Source of the DNA: Achromobacter insolitus
Lineage (GTDB): Bacteria > Pseudomonadota > Gammaproteobacteria > Burkholderiales > Burkholderiaceae_B
Direction of reading: 5' to 3'
Assembly: GCF_002209555.1 (NCBI RefSeq)
Contig: NZ_NJIF01000001.1
Coordinates: 558,001 to 622,000, forward strand
DNA length: 64,000 nt
This document shows positions 55,904 through 64,000 of this stretch, one piece after another (positions within the stretch are counted from its first letter, which is position 1; every line of letters starts with the position of its first letter). The translations under genes and the position numbers were made by a program. The notes below the pieces were generated by a model, which worked only from the letters and a program-made list of their open reading frames with translations, was not told the DNA's origin and did no database searches.

Positions 55904-57298
55904 GTGCCCCGCTTGCGCAGAACCTTCAGGAACCTGACATCACGTTTGCGGCTCGGCTTGTTCGGCCGCACGTTCCTGTTGCTCGCCGCGCTGATGCTCG
56001 TCAGCCTGGGCGCGTGGCTACAAGTTTTCTTCAGCATGGAGCTGGGACCGCGCGCCAATCAAATGGCGCAGCGGGTGATCACGGCCGTCAATATCACGCG
56101 CACCGCGCTGATCTACTCCCATAACGACGAACGCAGCAAGCTCCTGCTGGACCTGGCCACCAACGAAGGCATCCAGGTCTATCCGCGCGAAGTCACCGAC
56201 TTCGCCGAGGCCCTTCCCGACGACGACTACTGGCAACGCGTTGCCCAGCACATCCGCACGCGCTTTGGCCCGGAGACGCAGATCGCCTGGGGCGTGAACC
56301 AGGTGCCCGGCTTCTGGGTCAGTTTCCAGATAGAAAAAGACCTTTACTGGCTGGTGTTCGAGCGCGAGCAGATCGGCCTGACCGGTGGGATCGAATGGCT
56401 GGGCTGGGGCGCCACGGCGCTATTGCTATCTCTGGTGGGCGCCGCGGTCAGCGTGGGCTTCGTCAACCGGCCGCTATCGCGCCTGGCCAGGGCTGCCCAG
56501 GTGCTCTCGCGCGGTGAGACCCCCGCTGCCCTGCCCGAGCAAGGCCCCCTGGAAATCCGCGACCTGAACGCTTCGTTCAACCGCATGGCCAAGGACCTGC
56601 GACAGGCCGAGGCCGACCGCGAGCTGATGCTGGCCGGGATCTCGCACGACCTGCGCACGCCGCTTGCCCGCATGCGCCTGGAAATCGAGCTCAGCGGGGT
56701 ATCCGAGGACGCGCGCCAGGCCATCGACGAGGATCTGGGCCAGATCGACCACAGTATCGGCCAATTGATGGAGTACGCGCGCCCGGCCGGCACGCTGCCT
56801 CAACTGGCCACGGATATTTCCGCGGTGCTGGCCGAACTCTACGAACGCGAACGCAGCCATACGGCGTCCGTGGGCGGAGAGCTGGAGGCCACTCTGGAGC
56901 CGGGCCTGCGCGCCCGCATCACGGCGCTGGACCTCAAGCGCATCGTCAGCAACCTGATCGAGAACGCCCGGCGTTATGGCCGCTCCAGCGATGGCATGGC
57001 GCATCTCGTCATGACATTGCAAGCTGAAGGCTCCATGATCGTGATCGAGGTCTCGGACCGTGGTCCCGGCATCGCCCCCGAGGACGTGGATCGCCTCTTG
57101 CGGCCTTTCTCGCGCGGCGAGGCGGCACGCACCGGAGTCAGCGGCGCCGGCCTGGGACTGGCCATCGTGGAGCGCCTGCTCAAGCACGTCGGCGGCTCGC
57201 TGCGCATGCTGCCCCGTGAAGGCGGCGGCCTGACCGCAAGGATAGAGTTGCCCAAAGCGAAGTTTAGGAATTATCAATTAGACAATGAAAATCCATAG
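55904..57298 (+). CDS. risS: EnvZ-like sensor histidine kinase (RisS-type)
   Basis: A 464-residue inner-membrane kinase. TM1 is near the N-terminus (RTFLLLAALMLVSLGAWLQVF), then a periplasmic sensor loop, TM2 (WLGWGATALLLSLVGAAVSVGF), HAMP, the phosphorylated H-box ISHDLRTPLARMRLE, and the ATPase N-box NLIENARRYG with glycine boxes. The GTG at 55904 has CAGGAG 9 bp upstream; a GTG at 55859 overlapping risA would give 479 residues. The frame is intact, unlike the broken risS of B. pertussis. Confidence 0.92.
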   Translation: MPRLRRTFRNLTSRLRLGLFGRTFLLLAALMLVSLGAWLQVFFSMELGPRANQMAQRVITAVNITRTALIYSHNDERSKLLLDLATNEGIQVYPREVTDFAEALPDDDYWQRVAQHIRTRFGPETQIAWGVNQVPGFWVSFQIEKDLYWLVFEREQIGLTGGIEWLGWGATALLLSLVGAAVSVGFVNRPLSRLARAAQVLSRGETPAALPEQGPLEIRDLNASFNRMAKDLRQAEADRELMLAGISHDLRTPLARMRLEIELSGVSEDARQAIDEDLGQIDHSIGQLMEYARPAGTLPQLATDISAVLAELYERERSHTASVGGELEATLEPGLRARITALDLKRIVSNLIENARRYGRSSDGMAHLVMTLQAEGSMIVIEVSDRGPGIAPEDVDRLLRPFSRGEAARTGVSGAGLGLAIVERLLKHVGGSLRMLPREGGGLTARIELPKAKFRNYQLDNENP

Positions 57299-57306
57299 CG
57301 TAGAAT
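57279..57306 (+). promoter_or_regulatory. Promoter of ahpC inside the 3' end of risS
   Basis: TAGACA (5 of 6) and TAGAAT (5 of 6) are 16 bp apart. The -35 lies in the last codons of risS, and transcription would start near 57313, giving ahpC its own promoter. Confidence 0.55.
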
Positions 57307-57355
57307 TTATGGTTTGAGGCACAGGCCTTAATTCCACCAACAACTGGGAGTAAAC

Positions 57356-57904
57356 ATGAAAACTGTTGGCGACAAACTCGAGCCCTTCAAGGTCACCGGC
57401 GTCAAGCCCGGCTTCAACCAACACGAAGAAAATGGCGTGTCGGCGTTTGAAGACATCACCGAAAGCTCGTTCCCCGGCAAGTGGAAGGTCATCTACTTCT
57501 ACCCGAAAGACTTCACGTTTGTTTGCCCGACCGAAATCGTCGGCTTCAACAAGCTGGCCAAGGATTTCGAAGACCGCGACGCCGTCCTGCTGGGCGGTTC
57601 GAGCGACAACGAATTCGTCAAGCTGGCATGGCGTCGTGAGCACCCGGACCTGAACAAGCTGGGTCACTACCAATTCGGCGACACCACCGGCGCCCTGATC
57701 GACCAACTGGGCGTGCGTGAAAAGGGCGCTGGCGTTGCCCTGCGCGCCACGTTCATCGTCGATCCGGACAACACGATCCAGCACGTTTCGGTGAACAACC
57801 TGAACGTCGGCCGTAACCCGGAAGAAGTTCTGCGTCTGCTCGACGGCCTGCAAACCGACGAGCTGTGCCCGTGCAACCGTACGGTTGGCGGCGCCACGCT
57901 GTAA
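57356..57904 (+). CDS. ahpC: Alkyl hydroperoxide reductase AhpC (peroxiredoxin)
   Basis: A 182-residue typical 2-Cys peroxiredoxin. The peroxidatic cysteine is in DFTFVCPTEI and the resolving cysteines in the C-terminal DELCPCNRTVGG. It reduces peroxides. The partner is AhpD, encoded 74 bp downstream, not the flavoprotein AhpF, as in actinobacteria and Bordetella. GGGAG precedes the ATG. Confidence 0.95.
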   Translation: MKTVGDKLEPFKVTGVKPGFNQHEENGVSAFEDITESSFPGKWKVIYFYPKDFTFVCPTEIVGFNKLAKDFEDRDAVLLGGSSDNEFVKLAWRREHPDLNKLGHYQFGDTTGALIDQLGVREKGAGVALRATFIVDPDNTIQHVSVNNLNVGRNPEEVLRLLDGLQTDELCPCNRTVGGATL

Positions 57905-57908
57905 TTTC

Positions 57909-57951
57909 CAGCCCGGCCCGGGACCCGCTGGCGGGTCCTGCGCTGGGCTTT
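57909..57951 (+). terminator. Intercistronic hairpin between ahpC and ahpD
   Basis: An inner 8-bp stem GGACCCGC/GCGGGTCC is enclosed by AGCCC/GGGCT and followed by TT. It probably lets more ahpC than ahpD be made. Confidence 0.5.
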
Positions 57952-57978
57952 AACTGCGCTAGATTATAGGTAAAAACT

Positions 57979-58497
57979 ATGGAATTTCTTACGACCATTA
58001 AGGAACAGCTGCCGGATTGGGCCAAGGACATCCGCCTGAATCTGGACGCCGTGATCGCCCGCTCGACGCTGGCCCCTGAAGATGCCGTGGGCGCCGCCCT
58101 GTCCGCCGCCTACGCCGCGCGCAGCCCGGTGCTGGTCGAAGCCTTCAAGAGCGGCCTGTCGGAAGGCGACGCCAACGCCGCGCTGACGGCCTCGGCCCTC
58201 ATGGGCATGAACAACACCTGGTATCCGTACGTGGAAATGACGGGCGATGCCCAATTGAAGAGCCTGCCGGCCCAATTGCGCATGAACGCCTACGCCACTC
58301 ACGGCGGCGTGGAAAAGAAGCGCTTCGAGCTGTTTGCCCTGGTGGCCTCCATCATCGGCAAGTGCCATTTCTGCGTGGCTTCGCACTACGAAAACCTGAA
58401 GAACGACGGCCTGTCGACCGAGCAGTTGCGTGATGCCGGCCGCATCGCTGCCGTAGTCAACGCCGCAGCCCTGGCGCTGGCCGCCCAAGGCAAGTAA
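57979..58497 (+). CDS. ahpD: Alkylhydroperoxidase AhpD
   Basis: A 172-residue all-helical protein with the catalytic CxxC and proton-relay histidine in GKCHFCVASHYENL. AhpD reduces oxidized AhpC using a lipoyl/thiol donor and has weak peroxidase activity itself. It lies downstream of ahpC with a strong terminator after it. Confidence 0.95.
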   Translation: MEFLTTIKEQLPDWAKDIRLNLDAVIARSTLAPEDAVGAALSAAYAARSPVLVEAFKSGLSEGDANAALTASALMGMNNTWYPYVEMTGDAQLKSLPAQLRMNAYATHGGVEKKRFELFALVASIIGKCHFCVASHYENLKNDGLSTEQLRDAGRIAAVVNAAALALAAQGK

Positions 58498-58513
58498 GGC
58501 GCAAGGCAAAAAG

Positions 58514-58544
58514 AAACCCGCCTGCATTGCGCAGGCGGGTTTTT
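58514..58544 (+). terminator. Rho-independent terminator of ahpCD
   Basis: A 12-bp perfect stem (AAACCCGCCTGC and its complement, 5-nt loop) followed by further T residues. It may also serve the convergent metallopeptidase gene. Confidence 0.88.
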
Positions 58545-58570
58545 CTATTGCCGGGCGATGCTGCGATGGC

Positions 58571-60637
58571 TCACTTCTTCGGCATGGTCGAGGTCGTGGG
58601 CAGGCCATTGGCGGCCCAGGCCTCCACGCCGCCACGGTACCAGTACACAGTCCATCCCAGGGTGCCTGCGCGCAGCGCCGCGTTGTAGGCCGAACGATCA
58701 TTCATGCTGGCGCCCAGGAATACGACGGGCGCGTCCCGCTTGCCGCCGTTCTGCTTCAGCAGCCAGGCATCGAGTTCGGTTTGCAGATGGTCGGTCACGC
58801 TGCCGTCCGAGCCCGCATCGGCCAGCGGATAGGCGATTGGCACCGTATCGCGCAAACCGCTCGTATCAACGATCAGAAGATTCTTGTCGTTCTGGATCAT
58901 CCCGATCAGGTCGCCGGTCGTGATCACCTTGGCGCGGTAGATCTTGTTTGGCGTCGGCCCCTTGTACGGCGAGGTGAACAGCATGGTCGTGGCGGGCACG
59001 CCGAAGTCCTTCAGCTCGTCGATGGCGCTGGGAGGCATGCCTTGCCCAGGCGCCGGTTGCTGCCGCGGCGCCGCCGGCGCTGCGCCTCCCTGCTCGGCAA
59101 CCTCGCCCCCCACGGTCCCCATCTCGATATCCGAGATCATTACCGCGATGTTCTCGATCAGCTCGTAGCACATCGTGATGGAACCCTCGCGCGGGGCGTA
59201 CCAGGCATTCAACTGGCCACAGTCCTTGAACACCACGTTCACCGGACGGGGCAACACATAGGTCTGCCCCAGCAGCTTGATGTTGTTCGTGATCGCATCC
59301 GAAAGATTGTTCGCGAACAGGTTGCCGATCTTGCGCTTGGACGGCTGGAAAACCACGTTCACCGGCGCACCGGGCGCATTCGCCGGCTGCAGACCCTCGG
59401 GCGTCCAGGTGCCCACGCGGGTATGCGGCGCCAGGATCTTGCGCCAGGCGCGGTTCTGCTTGTTGAATTCGTCCGCGCAGCGCGCGCGGGTCCGGTCTTC
59501 CAGGCCGACGTGCTTGGCGATGGACTCGAACACGCCAGGGTTGCCGCCATACATGACGCAAAGCATGTTGCGGAACCGCTTCAGGTCGCCAGTGTGCTCA
59601 TCCTGCCACGCCGAGGAAGTGTCCGCCCCCCTGCGCTCGGCCAGCTTGCCGCTGTAATACCACTGCAAGGCGGCGTACTTCGCCGCATCCTGCGCCATGA
59701 TGTTCACTTCCTTGTTGTCCGACGGATACATGGTCGGCTCGACGATCTGCAACGCGGAGTAGATATCGACGGCATCCTCTTCCGCTCCCGTCGAGGGCAG
59801 CTCCAGCTCGCCGATCAGGGCGTGCCCGAACTCGTGCATGAAGATGCTGCGCATGATGCCGATATACACCGACACGATACGCATGGTGTCGCCGCCAAAG
59901 CGCGGATACGGCCCCGCTCCGGGCAAGGCAGCACCGCCGTTGCCGGCCCCTTGCGCGGCAGTGGGCGCCTGCGCCTGGGGCTTCTGCGCCGCCCCCGAGC
60001 CGCCGCGAGTCGGCAGGGTGCCGGCCGCCGGCGCCGCCTCGGACTGGCCGGTCATGGTGATCTTGAAGTCGGCGACGCCGAAAGTGCCCACATCGTAGGC
60101 CATGATGCCGAGTTCGGAGCCCGTCGCGGGCTCGTTGCTGACGTCGCCGATCTGCTTGCCATTCACAATGAAGCGGGCCGCGCCGGGCAACTCGACCACG
60201 CGGATCCGGTCGGAACCGTCCAGCTTCGCCACATTGGGCAGCGAGGCGATGTCCCGGCGGTTCTGCCCCTGCAGACAGAACAACAGCGTGTTCTTGTCGG
60301 CAGTCAATTCAAGCAGGCACAGGCTCTTGTTGGCGCGGTTGCTCAGGGCAATGCCGATGGACGCTTTGGGATTCGGGGATTTGACGACCACATTGACGTC
60401 GGTCACGCGGCCCGAGTCAGGCGCCGGGCCGACATTCATGTACAGGGTCTGTTCGCTGTCGGCCTTCGAGGCGTTATGCAGAGTGAACCATCCGTCCTGC
60501 ACGCCGGCGGTCCAACCCTCCTGCATCTGCTGCTTGACCACGCCGGCTAGCGGACCTAGCTGCTGTTCATACTGCGCGTGCGCGGGTGAACTCAATGCGC
60601 CGAAGACGGCAACCAGGGCGATGCCACGTAAATGCAT
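58571..60637 (-). CDS. Secreted DUF4344-type metallopeptidase with a degenerate C-terminal rhodanese domain
   Basis: A 688-residue exported protein. The signal peptide ends near residue 21. Residues about 25-195 look like a beta-sandwich (LamG/concanavalin-like). A Pro/Ala/Gly linker follows (about 200-245). The zincin-type domain (about 250-510) has HEFGH (H268, E269, H272), EEDAVD (286-291) and the paired-cysteine block CGQLNAWYAPREGSITMCYEL that marks DUF4344. A second Pro/Gln-rich linker leads to a rhodanese/CxxCW-like domain (about 585-685), but its cysteine positions are not Cys (FLGASMNDRSAYNAALRA). The gene is monocistronic. Substrate and role are unknown. Confidence 0.85.
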   Translation of the reverse strand: MHLRGIALVAVFGALSSPAHAQYEQQLGPLAGVVKQQMQEGWTAGVQDGWFTLHNASKADSEQTLYMNVGPAPDSGRVTDVNVVVKSPNPKASIGIALSNRANKSLCLLELTADKNTLLFCLQGQNRRDIASLPNVAKLDGSDRIRVVELPGAARFIVNGKQIGDVSNEPATGSELGIMAYDVGTFGVADFKITMTGQSEAAPAAGTLPTRGGSGAAQKPQAQAPTAAQGAGNGGAALPGAGPYPRFGGDTMRIVSVYIGIMRSIFMHEFGHALIGELELPSTGAEEDAVDIYSALQIVEPTMYPSDNKEVNIMAQDAAKYAALQWYYSGKLAERRGADTSSAWQDEHTGDLKRFRNMLCVMYGGNPGVFESIAKHVGLEDRTRARCADEFNKQNRAWRKILAPHTRVGTWTPEGLQPANAPGAPVNVVFQPSKRKIGNLFANNLSDAITNNIKLLGQTYVLPRPVNVVFKDCGQLNAWYAPREGSITMCYELIENIAVMISDIEMGTVGGEVAEQGGAAPAAPRQQPAPGQGMPPSAIDELKDFGVPATTMLFTSPYKGPTPNKIYRAKVITTGDLIGMIQNDKNLLIVDTSGLRDTVPIAYPLADAGSDGSVTDHLQTELDAWLLKQNGGKRDAPVVFLGASMNDRSAYNAALRAGTLGWTVYWYRGGVEAWAANGLPTTSTMPKK

Positions 60638-60698
60638 CCGAATGTCTCTGTAGTCGAAATGAAGTAGCGCAGAATATGCCAGATCAATTCGACTCGCT

Positions 60699-60736
60699 TA
60701 TTCATTTGTTAAAGATGTATCCAAACTAAATGAATA
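60699..60736 (-). promoter_or_regulatory. AT-rich inverted repeat upstream of the metallopeptidase gene
   Basis: TATTCATTT and AAATGAATA are 9-bp arms with a 20-nt spacer, extended outward by a CGC/GCG match. They lie 62-99 bp before the start codon in an AT-rich stretch, a likely promoter/operator position. Confidence 0.4.
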
Positions 60737-60779
60737 GCGAAAAAATGCATTCGGACGCTGGCTAAAACCCCTAGCGCGG

Positions 60780-61271
60780 CTAGCTCGCCACGCGCGACAG
60801 CAGCGCCACCACCGTGGCCGCGATACCCTCCTTGCGCCCCAGGTAGCCCAGGCCCTCGTTGGTCTTGGCCTTGATGTTGACTTCGGTCTCGGCCAGCCCC
60901 GTGTCGGCGGCAATGTTCTTCACCATGGCCGGCGCATGCGGACCGATTTTGGGCGCCTGCGCATGCAGCGTGGCGTCGATATTCACCGGTTCCCAGCCCG
61001 CCGCGCGCACGCGTGCCATGGCCTCGCGCAGCAGCACGCGGCTGTCGGCGCCCTTGAAGGCCGGATCGGTATCCGGAAAGTGACGCCCGATATCGCCCAG
61101 GCCAGCGGCCCCAAGCAGCGCGTCGGTAATCGCGTGCAGCAGGACGTCCGCATCCGAATGCCCCAGCAGGCCATGCGTGTGGGGAATCGTCACGCCGCCG
61201 ATGATCAGCGGGCGGCCCTCGACCAGCGCATGCACGTCAAAGCCCTGGCCGACGCGGAAAGGAATACTCAT
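60780..61271 (-). CDS. ispF: 2-C-methyl-D-erythritol 2,4-cyclodiphosphate synthase
   Basis: A 163-residue trimeric zinc enzyme of the MEP isoprenoid pathway. Metal ligands are in GFDVHAL and in [27 protein letters not shown] and [17 protein letters not shown] complete the active site. The ATG at 61271 overlaps the ispD stop (ATGA). Confidence 0.97.
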   Translation of the reverse strand: MSIPFRVGQGFDVHALVEGRPLIIGGVTIPHTHGLLGHSDADVLLHAITDALLGAAGLGDIGRHFPDTDPAFKGADSRVLLREAMARVRAAGWEPVNIDATLHAQAPKIGPHAPAMVKNIAADTGLAETEVNIKAKTNEGLGYLGRKEGIAATVVALLSRVAS

Positions 61272-61951
61272 AACCATTTTTCCATCAGTTCGAAATCATC
61301 CGGCCATGTCACCTTGAAATTGCGCATGGCACCGGGCACGAGCAGCGGCGCATAGCCCGCCGCCTCGATGGCCGAAGCCTCGTCGGTGACCGCCACGCCG
61401 CTCACGGAAGCCTCCGTCAGCGCGTCACGCAGCACGCCAGCCCGGAACATCTGCGGAGTCTGCGCCAGCCACAGGCCATTGCGGTCCAACGTGCGCTCCA
61501 CGCGCTCATGGCCTGCCTTGACCGTATCCGCCACCGGCAATGCCAACAAACCCCCGACGGGGTCGCCGAGACAGGCGTCGATCAGGCGTCCGAGTGCGGC
61601 GGCCGGCAGCCCGGGACGCGCGGCATCGTGCACCAGCACCCAGGTATCGTCGGCCACGCCGCTATCGGCCAGCGCGCCAGCCACGGTATCGGCGCGCGTC
61701 GCGCCTCCGCAGGCCCGCCATACCGTGCGGGGCAGGCCCGCCAGCGCGGCGTCCACCCAGCCATCGCCGGGGGTCACGGCGACGCGCACCTGCGAGATGC
61801 GCTCGTCGGCCAGCAGTGCGCATACCGCGTGGCGCAGCATGGGCTGTCCGGACAACGGACGATATTGCTTGGGCACGGTTTCGTGCCCGGGCCGGCTGGC
61901 GCGAGCCCCTACGCCCGCTGCGGGCACGATTGCAATGAGGGAGGCAGACAT
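61268..61951 (-). CDS. ispD: 2-C-methyl-D-erythritol 4-phosphate cytidylyltransferase
   Basis: A 227-residue cytidylyltransferase. The nucleotide-binding N-terminus is [26 protein letters not shown] (Gly-rich loop and KQY), followed by the [13 protein letters not shown] aspartate motif and [11 protein letters not shown]. It makes CDP-methylerythritol in the MEP pathway. It is translationally coupled to ispF; only 29 bp separate its start from the divergent mfd start. Confidence 0.97.
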   Translation of the reverse strand: MSASLIAIVPAAGVGARASRPGHETVPKQYRPLSGQPMLRHAVCALLADERISQVRVAVTPGDGWVDAALAGLPRTVWRACGGATRADTVAGALADSGVADDTWVLVHDAARPGLPAAALGRLIDACLGDPVGGLLALPVADTVKAGHERVERTLDRNGLWLAQTPQMFRAGVLRDALTEASVSGVAVTDEASAIEAAGYAPLLVPGAMRNFKVTWPDDFELMEKWL

Positions 61952-61980
61952 GGTGCGGTGATTTTATAATCTTCCGCTTG

Positions 61981-64000
<2,020 letters not shown>

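Noticed and set aside
57260-57355. An OxyR binding site upstream of ahpC
   Set aside because: I looked for spaced ATAG/CTAT elements but found only scattered partial matches.

Overview
This is a GC-rich, densely packed bacterial chromosome segment. The gene content points to the beta-proteobacterial family Alcaligenaceae, most likely Bordetella or Achromobacter. Markers are two Bug-type periplasmic receptors, a PagL lipid A deacylase, a RisA/RisS-type two-component pair next to ahpC-ahpD, the order smc-zipA-ligA, the order trpB-trpA-accD, and a TsaB-RimI fusion. I see no tRNA, rRNA, insertion sequence, phage gene or CRISPR array. It reads as core chromosome with two catabolic/transport modules inserted in the gene order.

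Layout: (1) 100-3721, a sugar-acid module: a DapA-superfamily lyase facing a Bug receptor/altronate-dehydratase operon that has palindromes in its promoter. (2) 4032-4580, pagL. (3) 4810-9077, accD, trpA, trpB and argE, all on the minus strand. (4) 9199-18742, an MFS carrier, relA, mtfA plus a flavodoxin, ridA and pncB, fdxA plus fpr, and an intracellular PHA depolymerase. (5) 18917-20199, rnfB overlapping nth. (6) 20200-26433, a structured leader and a complete livG-livF-livK-livH-livM branched-chain amino acid ABC operon, then an orphan betaine-type binding protein. (7) 26509-29971, a class IV aminotransferase, a Tat-exported phospholipase C and an ASCH protein. (8) 30026-34971, a second Liv system on the minus strand whose LivM and LivG are one fused polypeptide. 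(9) 35214-37082, the biotin transporter bioM-bioN-bioY, divergent from msrB-yciB-bolA-ppiC. (10) 39335-44292, a four-gene catabolic operon (Bug receptor, M24-fold hydrolase, TauD/TfdA dioxygenase, MetX-like hydrolase) divergent from an IclR regulator across a 26-bp near-perfect palindrome. (11) 44316-51087, smc-zipA-ligA. (12) 51386-54992, lplT, a family 4 uracil-DNA glycosylase and tsaB-rimI. (13) 55135-58497, risA-risS and ahpC-ahpD. (14) 58571-60637, an unusual secreted metallopeptidase/degenerate-rhodanese protein. (15) 60780-64000, ispF-ispD divergent from mfd, which runs off the window.

Functional themes: amino-acid supply (trpBA, argE, two Liv transporters, aminotransferase), electron transfer and redox defence (fdxA, fpr, rnfB, msrB, ahpCD), envelope lipid handling (pagL, plcN, lplT), DNA maintenance (nth, ligA, smc, udg, mfd) and uptake of scarce carboxylates by Bug receptors.

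The observations I would follow first are: the metallopeptidase with a rhodanese domain lacking its cysteines (58571-60637); the IclR-controlled catabolic operon with its palindrome and an M24 enzyme missing a metal ligand; a LivF whose Walker A lysine is arginine; nested inverted repeats ahead of the first liv operon; and a PagL with Asp where the family has its catalytic Glu. No single feature amounts to a clearly new system; these are leads.
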